A DNA stretch of 64,000 bases from Nocardioides luteus (GTDB lineage Bacteria > Actinomycetota > Actinomycetes > Propionibacteriales > Nocardioidaceae): contig NZ_BMRK01000004.1 of assembly GCF_014648595.1 (NCBI RefSeq), positions 229,160 to 293,159 on the forward strand, written 5' to 3'. Below the pieces are notes generated by a model. The model had not been told where the DNA came from. It saw only the letters and a list, made by a program, of their open reading frames with translations, and searched no databases. The position numbers and the translations under genes are program-made. Shown piece after piece: positions 18,266 to 28,700 of the stretch (within the stretch, counting starts at the first letter, position 1; every line of letters begins with the position of its first letter).

Positions 18266-18333
18266 GCGGTAGTCCAGGGAGTTTTGGCCGGTTACTCAGC
18301 AGTAGACCGGCCAGAACTCCCTGGACTACCCCG
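18266..18333. repeat. Hairpin repeat element, copy 2 (68 bp)
   Basis: Same orientation as copy 1, with outer arms GGTAGTCCAGGGAGTTTTGG / CCAGAACTCCCTGGACTACC. The TAG stop codon of the BrkB-type gene (18326–18328) lies inside its right arm. The inner arms GGCCGGT / ACCGGCC are perfectly complementary. Confidence 0.82.
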
Positions 18334-19243
18334 CCGCGGCGTCACCAAATTCCGACGGAGTCGTCCCCACATGCGCGAACGAGGCCGCGTACATGATCAC
18401 CATCGAGGTGTAGTGGATCCAGACGACCAGGATGAGGGCGATGCCGAAGGCCTGGAAGGCGGGCTGGCCCTGGGTGGCGTTCAGGAGGAGCGTGGAGGCC
18501 TGCTTGAGGATCTCGAAGCCGATCGCGCCGAGGACTGCGCCGGCCCACAACGGCCGCTTCGGGTTGCCCTTCTGCGGGGCCAGGTGGAACATCGCGAAGA
18601 AGAGGACGGTGTTGGCGGCGAGGCCGAGCACCAGCGTCAGGAGCACGATCAGCCAGCCGAAGCCCTCGTCGAGGCCGATCCACTGCAGGACGTTGACGGA
18701 GAAGGTGCGGATGAGGCCGGTGACGGCCACCGCGACCAGCAGGATCATGCCGAGGCCGATCAGCGCGGCGAGGTCGCGGGCCTTGGCCGCCAGGAAGCCC
18801 GGCTGCTCCTTGTCGGGCACCACGAAGACGGCCTCGAGGGCCTTGCGCAGGGAGTCGATGAAGCCGAGCCCGGCGTAGAGCAGACCGATCGCACCGATGA
18901 TCCCGACGGCGCCGGCGGCGCTCTCGATGTCGGCGATCTTCAGCTGCCCGGCGTCGTCGCCGACGAGGCCAGGGAGGACCTGGTCGATGGCTTCGACGAG
19001 GTCGCTCTCGGCGCCGGCGTACACCTTCGCGATCTGGCCGACCGCGAAGAACGCGAGCGCCAGGATCGGAAAGGTCGACAGGAACCCGTAGTAGGTGATC
19101 GCTCCGGCCTGCTGGTCGGCACCCACGTCGGCGTAGTGCGTCTGGGTACGCACCGTGCGATCCAGCAGCGGGAAGCGAGACCGCAGCTCGGCCACTTTCC
19201 TCGTGACCTTGTCCTTCAACACCCGAGATCCCCCGTTCATCAT
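18326..19243 (-). CDS. YihY/BrkB-family membrane protein
   Basis: A 305-residue inner-membrane protein with about six helices. Family landmarks are AGAITYYGFLSTFPILALAF (the A-x-x-YY-F-S-x-FP signature), GLLYAGLGFIDSLRKALE and YAASFAHVG. Despite the old name RNase BN, the family has no demonstrated nuclease; its biochemical role is unknown. The stop codon is supplied by a hairpin repeat, so the last residues (GDAAAG) may have been reshaped by its insertion. The next gene upstream, 22 bases away on the same strand, encodes a 2'-5' RNA ligase-like protein. Confidence 0.88.
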   Translation of the reverse strand: MMNGGSRVLKDKVTRKVAELRSRFPLLDRTVRTQTHYADVGADQQAGAITYYGFLSTFPILALAFFAVGQIAKVYAGAESDLVEAIDQVLPGLVGDDAGQLKIADIESAAGAVGIIGAIGLLYAGLGFIDSLRKALEAVFVVPDKEQPGFLAAKARDLAALIGLGMILLVAVAVTGLIRTFSVNVLQWIGLDEGFGWLIVLLTLVLGLAANTVLFFAMFHLAPQKGNPKRPLWAGAVLGAIGFEILKQASTLLLNATQGQPAFQAFGIALILVVWIHYTSMVIMYAASFAHVGTTPSEFGDAAAG

Positions 19244-19265
19244 TCGAGGCGGACCCGGGCCCGCC

Positions 19266-19790
19266 TCAACCAGTCAGTGCAGCTCTGAGCGCGAACTCCC
19301 GGGTCGGGCGCCAGCCGTCCGCGTCGTCGTGGACGTAGAGGTGGAACTCCTCGACGGCCCACTCGCACTCGAAGTCTGCGAGCTCTCCGAATGCCTTGTC
19401 GAGGCTAGCGTCGGGGAGATCGTGGGCGATGGTGACATGCGGGTGATAGGGGAACGAGAGCTTCTGGTCGAGCGGCCCCTGGCGCACCGTGTTGGCCAGC
19501 TGCTCACACCCCGAGATCCCCTGGACCACGGCCACGAAGACGACCGGCGAGACCGGCCTGAAGGTGCCGGTGCCACGCAGATGGACGCTGAACGGGGCGA
19601 CCCTCGCGGCCGCTGCCTCGAGGTGGCTCTCGACGTCCGGCAGGAGATCGTCGTGGATCTCGGTCGGCGGTACGAGAGTGATGTGCGTCGGGATCATGGT
19701 CGCGGTCGCGTCCCCCAGAGACGTCCGGTAGTCCTGGAGCTGACTTGCCCATGGCTCCGGGATCGCGATGGCAACACCGATGGTGCGCAT
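19266..19790 (-). CDS. 2'-5' RNA ligase / cyclic phosphodiesterase-like protein
   Basis: A 174-residue 2H-phosphoesterase. The two His motifs that define the fold are present: THITL (about 35–39) and PHVTIAH (about 116–122). The length is normal. Related enzymes hydrolyse 2',3'-cyclic phosphates on RNA ends; the physiological substrate here is unknown. It lies between trpS (12 bases upstream) and the BrkB-type gene on the same strand, likely one transcript. Confidence 0.85.
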   Translation of the reverse strand: MRTIGVAIAIPEPWASQLQDYRTSLGDATATMIPTHITLVPPTEIHDDLLPDVESHLEAAAARVAPFSVHLRGTGTFRPVSPVVFVAVVQGISGCEQLANTVRQGPLDQKLSFPYHPHVTIAHDLPDASLDKAFGELADFECEWAVEEFHLYVHDDADGWRPTREFALRAALTG

Positions 19791-19802
19791 GCGCCGACCT
19801 TA

Positions 19803-21267
<1,465 letters not shown>

Positions 21268-23550
21268 GTGAACCAAACGTCCGCTGCCAATGCGCGCATG
21301 CTGCTCGCGACCGATCTGGACGGCACCTTCCTGGCTGGAGACCCAGAAGCGAAGGTCAAGCTCTACCAGACGCTGAGCCGCCGTGAGGACGTACTCCTGT
21401 CCTTCGTCACCGGACGAGGACTCGAATCGGTGCTGCCCCTGCTCGCCGACCCGACCATCCCGACGCCCGACTTCATCATCTGCGACGTCGGCGCCACCAT
21501 CGTGACCGGCCACGACCTGCTCGCCGTGGAGCCGATCCAGCAGGAGATCGCGGCCAAGTGGCCCGGCGAGCTCACCGTGCTGGAGAAGGTCGGCGATCGC
21601 CCCGGGCTGGTGCGCCAGAACGTGCCGCAGGACCGCCGCGTCTCCTACTTCTGCGACCCCGAGGCCGTCACCGACGACCTCGCCCCGCTGGTCGCGGAGA
21701 TCGGCTGCGACCTGCTCTACTCCCTCGATCATTACCTCGACGTGCTGCCCGCCGGCATCAACAAGGGCCACACCGTCACCAAGCTCGTCGAGCACCTCGG
21801 CATCTCCAAGGACCGCGTGCTGGTCGCCGGCGACACCCTCAACGACCTGGCGATGTACGACATCGGCTTCCAGGGCGTCTGCGTCGGCGAGGCCGAGGAC
21901 AAGCTGCTCGACGCGACCCGCGACCAGGAGCGTACGTTCCACGCCACCGCTCCGGGCACCGGCGGCATCCTGCAGGCGATCCGGCACTTCAACCTGCTCG
22001 ACGACGAGCACATCTACGACCCGGAGAACGACGCCGACGACCCGGGCAAGTCCGACCTGGTCATGGTCTACCACCGGCTGCCGTACGACGAGGTGATCGA
22101 GGACGGCGAGGTCAAGCGCCGCCGCCCCAAGTCTCCCAACGGCATCATCCCCACGCTCCTCTCCTTCTTCACCGAGCGCACCGGCTCCTGGGTGGCCTGG
22201 TCGATCGACGACCCCAAGCGCGAGAAGTTCGCCACCCACACCGTGGTCGACCCCAAGCGCTACCCGGGCCTGGTCGCCTCCCGGCTGCCGCTGTCGAAGA
22301 AGGACGTCGACGTCTTCTACAAGCGCTTCTCCAAGGAGGCGTTCTGGCCGCTGCTGCACACCTTCTGGGAGCGCGCCAAGTTCAAGGAGGAGGACTGGAA
22401 GGTCTACTGCCGCGTCAACCGGGCCTTCGCCGAGCAGGCGGCGGCCGAGGCTGCGTACGGCGGGATCGTCTGGATCCACGACTACAACCTGTGGATGGTG
22501 CCGGCCTTCTTGCGGGAGATGCGGCCGGACGTGAAGATCGCGTTCCTGCACCACACCCACTTCCCGTCCGCGGACGTGTTCAACGTGGTGCCGTGGCGCC
22601 GCGAGATCATCGGCTCGCTGCTGCAGTGCGACTACATCTCGTTCCACATCCCGCGCCAGGTCGAGAACTTCGTCGACGTGGCCCGCGGTGTCGCTCCGGT
22701 CGAGGTCATCGAGACCGAGGACTGCGCCCCACGGTTCCGCACCTACGGCTTCGCCCTCGGCCTGGACGCGATGCCCTCGGTCATCGACGTCGGCGGGCGC
22801 CGGGTCCACCTGGGCGCCAACCCGGTCAGCGTCGACACGAAGAAGATCGAGGACAGCCTGGCCTCGGAGGCCGTGCAGAACTCGATCGCGCGGGTGAAGT
22901 CGGAGTTCGAGGGGCAGAAGGTGGCTCTCGCCGTCTCCCGCCTCGACTACACCAAGGGCGTCCTGCAGCAGCTCGAGGCCTTCGAGCGCGCGCTGCTCGA
23001 GGACCCGTCGCTGCAGGGCGAGCTCTCGCTGGTGCTGGTGTGCGTGCCCGCAGCCGGTGAGATGACCGTCTACAAGTCGCTGCAGAACCAGATCGAGCAG
23101 GCGGTCGGCCGGATCAACGGCCGGTTCTCGCGCATGGGCTGGATGCCGGTCCACTTCTACTTCCGGCCGATCCCGTTCGAGGAGCTGCTGGCCTACTACG
23201 CCAACGCCGACGTCATGTGGATCACCCCGCTGCGTGACGGCCTCAACCTGGTCGCCAAGGAGTACGCCTCGGTGCACGGTCTGCGCGGCACCAGCGGCAC
23301 GCTGGTGCTCTCCGAGTTCGCCGGCGCGGCCGCCGAGCTGCGCGGCGCGGTGCTCACCAACCCCCACGACGTCTCCGACATGGTCCGGGTCTTCCTGCAG
23401 GCCGTCGACATGGACGACGCCGAGGCCAAGGACCGGATGCGCGGGCTGTGGGACACCGTCCGCCACCACGACTCCAAGGCCTGGGCCGACGGGTTCCTGG
23501 CCGCCGTCGAGGCGGCCAGCGCCAACACTCGGGACCAGACGGAGCTCTAG
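21268..23550 (+). CDS. HAD phosphatase–GT20 fusion, glucosylglycerol-phosphate synthase/phosphatase-like
   Basis: A 760-residue bifunctional-looking enzyme. Residues ~10–245 are a HAD phosphatase (LLATDLDGTFL with nucleophile Asp16; GHTVTKLVEHLG; VLVAGDTLNDLAMY). Residues ~265–750 are a family-20 glycosyltransferase. WIHDYNLWMVPAFLRE, HHTHFPSADVFNVVPWR and FHIPRQVENF match the glucosylglycerol-phosphate synthase variant better than trehalose-phosphate synthase. The predicted role is making the compatible solute glucosylglycerol in two steps; trehalose or a related product cannot be excluded. The GTG at 21268 follows GAGGAG by a few bases; the frame is open 17 codons further upstream. Confidence 0.82.
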   Translation: MNQTSAANARMLLATDLDGTFLAGDPEAKVKLYQTLSRREDVLLSFVTGRGLESVLPLLADPTIPTPDFIICDVGATIVTGHDLLAVEPIQQEIAAKWPGELTVLEKVGDRPGLVRQNVPQDRRVSYFCDPEAVTDDLAPLVAEIGCDLLYSLDHYLDVLPAGINKGHTVTKLVEHLGISKDRVLVAGDTLNDLAMYDIGFQGVCVGEAEDKLLDATRDQERTFHATAPGTGGILQAIRHFNLLDDEHIYDPENDADDPGKSDLVMVYHRLPYDEVIEDGEVKRRRPKSPNGIIPTLLSFFTERTGSWVAWSIDDPKREKFATHTVVDPKRYPGLVASRLPLSKKDVDVFYKRFSKEAFWPLLHTFWERAKFKEEDWKVYCRVNRAFAEQAAAEAAYGGIVWIHDYNLWMVPAFLREMRPDVKIAFLHHTHFPSADVFNVVPWRREIIGSLLQCDYISFHIPRQVENFVDVARGVAPVEVIETEDCAPRFRTYGFALGLDAMPSVIDVGGRRVHLGANPVSVDTKKIEDSLASEAVQNSIARVKSEFEGQKVALAVSRLDYTKGVLQQLEAFERALLEDPSLQGELSLVLVCVPAAGEMTVYKSLQNQIEQAVGRINGRFSRMGWMPVHFYFRPIPFEELLAYYANADVMWITPLRDGLNLVAKEYASVHGLRGTSGTLVLSEFAGAAAELRGAVLTNPHDVSDMVRVFLQAVDMDDAEAKDRMRGLWDTVRHHDSKAWADGFLAAVEAASANTRDQTEL

Positions 23551-23554
23551 GCGC

Positions 23555-24755
23555 TCAGGCCTGACGCCGGTGGATGCTGGTGCTCCACAGCAGCACCAGC
23601 ATCCCGGCGACGGCCAGGCCGGCGCCCATCAGCGGCGCCTCGCGCACGCTCCACACGTCGATGGCGATGCCGCCGGCGAAGGCGCCGAGAGCGTTGGCGA
23701 TGTTGAGGCTGGCGTGGTTCATCGCGGCGCCCAGGGTGACCGCGTCGTCGGCGACGTCCATCAGCCGCACCTGCAGGTTGATCACCATCACCGAGGCCAC
23801 CGCGGTGGTCAGGAAGGCGACCGGTGCCAGCCACCACCCGGCCGGGGCGACCAGCCAGAAGAGCAGCAGCACAGCCACCATGCCGAGGCTGCTGGTGAGC
23901 AGCGAGCCCATCACCGACCAGCGGGCCATCTCGCCGGCGACCCAGGTGCCGACGACCATCCCGGCGCCGAACGCGAAGACGAACCACGGCACCGCACCCG
24001 AGGCCAGCCCGGCCGTGCCGGTCACGATCGGGGCGATGTAGGAGTAGGCCGCGAACATGCCGCCGAAGCCGATCGCGCCCGCGATCATGGTCAGCCACAC
24101 CTGCTTGTTGGTGAAGAACCTGCCGGCCTCGCTGCGGCCGGTCGCGGCCGGGTCGCCCGGGAAATGGGGCACCGAGATCTGCACCAGGACCACGGTCAGC
24201 AGGGCGAGGCCTGCTGCGGCTGCGTACGGGGCTCGCCAGCCGGCGGTCTGCCCGAGCCACGTCGCGAAGGGCACGCCGATCACGTTGGCGACCGAGAGAC
24301 CGAGCATCACCAGGGCGACCGCCCGACCGCGGTGCTTCGGCGCCGCCATCGACGTCGCCACGATGCTCGCGACCCCGAAGTAGGCGCCGTGCGGGAGGCC
24401 GTCGAGGAACCGCGATCAGCAGCATGTTGTAGTCGACAGCCGCGGCGCTGAGCAGGTTGAACAGGGCGTACGCCGCCATCAGCGCCAGCAGCAGCCCCTT
24501 GCGTGGGAGATGGGCGACGAAGAACGACAGGATCGGCACGCCGACGACCACTCCGACCGCGTACGCGCTGATCAGGTGGCCGGCCGTCGACGTCCCGACG
24601 CCGACGCCGACGGCGATCTCCGGCAGCACGCCCATGGTGACGAACTCGGTCGTACCGATCGCGAACCCGCCCATCGCCAGGGCGAGCACGGCGATCACGA
24701 AACGGGCTGAGGTGACCGGCTTCACGGCGGTCTGAGGGCTGGCGGTGTCGGTCAC
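23555..24755 (-). pseudogene. MFS efflux transporter (DHA1 type) with frameshift
   Basis: The two parts of one 12-helix transporter lie in different frames. Residues 1–115 read from the ATG at 24755 (GGFAIGTTEFVTMGVLPEIA is typical of AraJ/Cmr/YdhP-like DHA1 exporters). The rest (ATSMAAPKHRGRAV to the end) is in another frame. Reading …MLLIA then FLDGLPHGAYFGVAS requires two extra bases at about 24410, where the DNA reads GCGG and GCGCGG would restore Arg. So a CG dinucleotide is probably missing. Restored, the protein would be about 400 residues, normal for the family. This is either a recent pseudogene or a sequencing error. It converges on the GgpPS-like gene. Confidence 0.85.
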
Positions 24756-24828
24756 TACTGCCTAACCATCAGAGATTTCGGGGCTATTCCGGAAATTGAT
24801 GTGACCCGGATCCCTCGTCGCCTTCTTC

Positions 24829-24844
24829 GTCAACCCTGGTTGAC
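24829..24844. promoter_or_regulatory. Upstream palindrome GTCAACC–CT–GGTTGAC
   Basis: Seven-base perfect arms with a two-base centre, overlapping the −35 hexamer of the HTH gene. It shares the GTCAA half-site with the larger palindrome 14 bases downstream, so it may be a second site for the same protein. Confidence 0.55.
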
Positions 24845-24868
24845 ACCTCCATGCTGTCAACTTATATT
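24840..24868 (+). promoter_or_regulatory. Sigma-A-type promoter of the HTH/Clp-N pair
   Basis: TTGACA (24840–24845), a 17-base spacer and TATATT (24863–24868) are a near-consensus housekeeping promoter, rare in such GC-rich DNA. Transcription would begin about seven bases after the −10, at or within a base of the ATG at 24875, which predicts a leaderless mRNA. Confidence 0.8.
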
Positions 24869-24877
24869 GACAGCATG
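24850..24877. promoter_or_regulatory. 28-bp palindromic operator over −10 and start codon
   Basis: Arms CATGCTGTCAA and TTGACAGCATG are perfectly complementary around CTTATA. The site covers the −10, the predicted +1 and the ATG of the HTH gene, so binding would block transcription directly. Self-regulation by the small HTH protein is the simplest reading. Confidence 0.72.
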
Positions 24878-25087
24878 ACGGATGCGAAGGATCTCGCCGA
24901 GTCGGCCGCGAGCGCCGACCCGAGCACCGGTTTGCGCGCCGCGCTCGCGCTACGCCGCCTCGCCGACTCGCTGGAGCGGCTGCAGGTGGCGAACGCCCGC
25001 CGACAGGGCTGGGCCTGGCAGGAGATCGCCGACGCGCTGGAGGTCAGCCGGCAGGCGGTCCACAAGAAGTACGCGAAGGAGATGTGA
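24875..25087 (+). CDS. Small helix-turn-helix protein paired with Clp-N protein
   Basis: A 70-residue protein: an acidic/Ala-rich lead, a helix LRRLADSLERLQVANARRQG, then an HTH (WAWQEIADALEVSRQAVHKKYAKE) of the kind found next to Clp N-terminal-domain genes in actinobacteria. The ATG at 24875 is chosen because it coincides with the predicted transcription start; an ATG at 24851 would fall upstream of the −10. No ribosome site is needed or seen. The TGA overlaps the next ATG by one base (TGATG). It is probably a repressor of its own operon. Confidence 0.85.
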   Translation: MTDAKDLAESAASADPSTGLRAALALRRLADSLERLQVANARRQGWAWQEIADALEVSRQAVHKKYAKEM

Positions 25088-25626
25088 TGTTCGAGAGATT
25101 CACCAGACCGGCCCGCGACGCGGTGACGGCAGCACAGACGCACGCCACCGATCTCGGCCACGACCGCATCGGCGACGACCACCTGCTGCTGGCGATCAGC
25201 TCCGGTGCCGACTCGCCCGCCGCCCGCGCACTCACCGAGGCCGGTGTCGACACCGCCGGGCTGCGTGCCGAGATCGAACGCGCCCACGGACGTCTCGGCG
25301 AGGAAGACGCCGAGGCACTGTCCTCGCTCGGCATCGACCTCGACGCCGTACGCTCCCGGGTGGAGGCGGTCTTCGGCGACGGTGCCCTGGACGCGGGGAA
25401 GCCGCGCCGCCGCTTCGGCGGCCACATCCCCTTCACCAAGGACGCGAAGAAGGTCCTCGAGCTCGCCCTGCGCGAGGCGATCCGGCTCGATGACCGCACC
25501 ATCGGCACCGAGCACATCCTGCTCGGCATCCTGCGCGCGGGAGGGGAAGGACATGCTGCACTACGGGCCCTCGGCGTGGATGCTGCTGCGCTGCGGCGCA
25601 CGCTCGAGCGCGGCGAGGCCGCCTGA
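25087..25626 (+). CDS. Clp N-terminal-domain protein without ATPase domain
   Basis: A 179-residue protein consisting of two Clp-N repeats only. Repeat 1 is MFERFTRPARDAVTAAQTHA…IGDDHLLLAI and repeat 2 is FTKDAKKVLELALREAIRL…IGTEHILLGILR. ClpA/ClpC use this domain to bind adaptors and substrates; here no AAA+ module follows, so it may act as a stress-linked adaptor, decoy or small chaperone. The gene is coupled to the HTH gene by a TGATG overlap. The GTG one codon earlier is not preferred. An inverted-repeat hairpin follows. Confidence 0.87.
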   Translation: MFERFTRPARDAVTAAQTHATDLGHDRIGDDHLLLAISSGADSPAARALTEAGVDTAGLRAEIERAHGRLGEEDAEALSSLGIDLDAVRSRVEAVFGDGALDAGKPRRRFGGHIPFTKDAKKVLELALREAIRLDDRTIGTEHILLGILRAGGEGHAALRALGVDAAALRRTLERGEAA

Positions 25627-25629
25627 GGC

Positions 25630-25718
25630 CGAGGCGTCACTCCCGCAGGTCGAGGCGTCACCCCCGTCGGCCGAGAGGGCATCGGTGTGCCCACTCGAAC
25701 GACGGGAGTGACGCCTCG
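25630..25718. terminator. Inverted/direct repeat hairpin between Clp-N gene and ABC transporter
   Basis: CGAGGCGTCACTCCCG (25630–25645) is repeated with one change at 25651–25666 and occurs as an exact complement at 25703–25718. It lies between the convergent Clp-N and ABC transporter genes, so a bidirectional terminator is likely. There is no T-run. Confidence 0.5.
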
Positions 25719-25726
25719 ACAGGGGG

Positions 25727-28700
25727 TCAGCCGGCGAGATGCGACCAGGCCGGAGCCAGCTCGGCCCACGGACCCACCGCCGCGACCTCGCCGTCGACCA
25801 TGACGACCACGCGGTCGGCCTGGGCGAGAGCGGCTCGCTTGGAGGTGGCACCGATGACCGTCGTGTGGCGCTCGCGGAGCGCCCGCCACAGCTCGATCTC
25901 GGTGGCCGCGTCGAGCGCGCTGGAGACGTCGTCGGCCAGCAGCAGCTCGGTCTCGGCGGCCAGCGCCCGCGCCAGGGCGAGACGCTGGACCTGACCCCCG
26001 GAGAGGCGTACGCCGCGGTGTCCGACGATCGCGTCCGCGCCGCCGGCCTCCTTGACGTCGAGCTCGAGCCGGGCGTCGGCGACCGGGTTGTCGAACGGTC
26101 GGTCGTGACCCAGCCGGATGTTGTCGGCGAAGGTGCCGGAGAGCACCCGCGGCACCTGGGCCACGTACGCCACCTGCCCCGGCCGCAGGAAGGCCTGCGG
26201 GTCCACGACGAGCTCGTCGTTCCACCGGATCGTGCCGGTGTGCTCGATGAGCCCGGCCAGCGACGCCAGCAACGACGACTTGCCCGACCCGACCTGCCCG
26301 ACGAGCAGGATCAGCTCGCCTCGCGAGATGGTGAGCGAGACGTCCGAGACACCGATGGTGCCGTCGTCGTGGACCGCGGAGAGCGCCGAGAGCTCCAAGG
26401 ACTCCAGCGGCACCTGGTCGACCGGCCCGGGGTCGGGCGCGGCACCTGATACCAGGTCGACATGCGGCGGCAGGTCCATCAGGTCACGACCACCTGAGAA
26501 CCGGCTGGTCTCCTTCTGCCACGCACGCGTGCCGGGCGCCTCGGTGACGACCATGCCGGCCACCCGGCCGAACCAGTCGAAGCCCGAGACCGCGTTGGCC
26601 ACCAGCAGTGCCGTGGCCAGGCCCCAGCCGCCGCCGAAGTAGATGCCCCAGGCAGCCACGACGCCGCACTGCACCATGAGCGCGGGTACGCCGTCGAGGA
26701 ACGCCTGCACCCGGTGCTCCTTCACCGCGGCGTCGACCCGGCCTGAGTCCACGTGCTGCAGGTGAGCGTGGACCTGCGGCGTGGCCGCGGCCAGCTTCAC
26801 GGTGCGTACGGACTCCAGCGCGGAGACCACCGCCCGGCCGAACCGAGCTCGCGCAGCCGAGGAGGCCGCGGCCGAGCGGCCGGCGATCGGCCGGCCGACC
26901 GCGGAGGCCAGCGCCGAGGCGATCATGACGACCAGGAGCACGGCTCCGGCCAGCACGGTGCCGGCGAGCAGGGCGGTGATCGTCGCGATCACCAGACCGT
27001 TGACGAAGTCGACCCAGCGGTCGGCGTAGCGGGAGTAGCGGTCCGCATCCATCGACCGCGCCACGACCTCCCCCGGAGGGGTGCGGGTCAGCCGGTGCTG
27101 GCGCGTCTGGCCGTACAGCACAGCCATCCTGGCCCGCAGCATGACCTCGATCCACCAGCGCGGGTAACGGTAGAAGGCATCGGCGAGCATCAGCGGCGCG
27201 GCCAGCAGGCTGACCACCAGCAGCACCGACATCACCGTCGGCCTGCCGCCGTCCTGCAGCGACTCGACGATCCGGCCCCAGAGCAGGCCCGTGAAGGCAC
27301 CCTGCGCACCGGTCATCGAGGCCAGCAGGAAGAGCACCGCCCCGGCGACACCCCACTCGGGACGTACGAACAGCGCGTGCACGATGCCTCTGGCCAGCGA
27401 CGGACCCGTGCCGACCTCGGCGACCTTCGGCGGTTCCCCTGAGCGCCGCTTGCCACCCACGTTGCCCTCGGCGACGTGGTCGAGGGTGGAGTGGTCGGCG
27501 GGCTTGTCCTCGGGCGAGGGCGAGTCGAGGTGATCGGTGCGGCTGGCCTCCAGCAGGTCGCGGAACGGCCCCGGCGCGGTCGCCAGCGTGGCCCGCAGAC
27601 CGTGCTGGATCACGCTTCCGTGGTCGAGCACGGCCACGTGCGGAGCGCGCTCGATCGTGGAGAGCCGGTGGGCGATCAGGATGCCCGTACGTCCGGTCAG
27701 CAACCTGTCGGCCGCGGCGACCACGCGCCGCTCGGTGAGCGGGTCCATCCGGGCGGTCGCCTCGTCGAGGACGACCACGCGTACGTCGCGCACCAGCAGT
27801 CGCGCGAAGGCGACCAGCTGTTCCTCCCCCGCGGACAGCGAGGTGCCGCCCGGGCCGAGCAGGGTGTCGAGACCGTCGGGCAGCCCCGCGACCCACTCCG
27901 AGAGACCCAGCCGGGCGACAGCCTGCTCGATGTCCGCACGCGGACGCAGGTCGTCGAAGAGCGCGATGTTCTCCGCGAGCGTGCCGGCCAGGATCTCCGT
28001 ACGCTGCGTCACCACGCCCACCGAGGCCCGCAGCTGCTGCAGGTCGAGGTCGCGTACGTCCGTGCCGCCCAGGAAGACCGATCCGCGCGGCGGCTCGACC
28101 GCCCGGGAGAGCAGCGAGGCGAGCGTCGACTTCCCCGAGCCGGTGCGACCGACCAGGGCGATGGTGTCGCCTGCCGGGACGGCGAGCGAGATGCCCTGCA
28201 GGGCGAAGGTGCCCTCGGCGTAGGAGAAGGTCAGGTCGCGCAGCTCGACGTCGAGCGCCCCACCACCGGGCACGGGCGCGCCGCCCTCGGGCTCCGGCTC
28301 GGTGCCGAGCATCTGACGAAGGCGGATGACCGCGCCCAAGCCTGCCTGGATGTCGGGAAGGTGGTTGGCGAGCATCGCGATCTGACCGACGAAGGTGCTC
28401 GTGACCAGGAACAACGTCACCAGCGCGCTGATCCCGAGCCGGTCGGTCGCGGCCAGCGCGATCCCGGCGAGGCCGATGCCGGCCAGCAGCGAGTGGAGCA
28501 GCACGCCGGCCCGGCGGCCGACCTTCGCCTCCACCGTCACCACGGCACGGAACTTCTCGTGGACGATCGCCGAGAGCCGCGCGACCCGGGCGACCACGTG
28601 GTCCTGACCCAGGCTCGTACGCAGGTCGTCACGCCCCGCGATGCCCTCCTCGAGCACGGCGGCGTGATCGGTCCAGGACGCCTCCTCGATCACCTTGAGC

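Noticed and set aside
24405-24415. Programmed ribosomal frameshift in the MFS gene
   Set aside because: No slippery heptamer, and the change needed equals loss of a CG in a short GC repeat, which fits mutation or sequencing error better.
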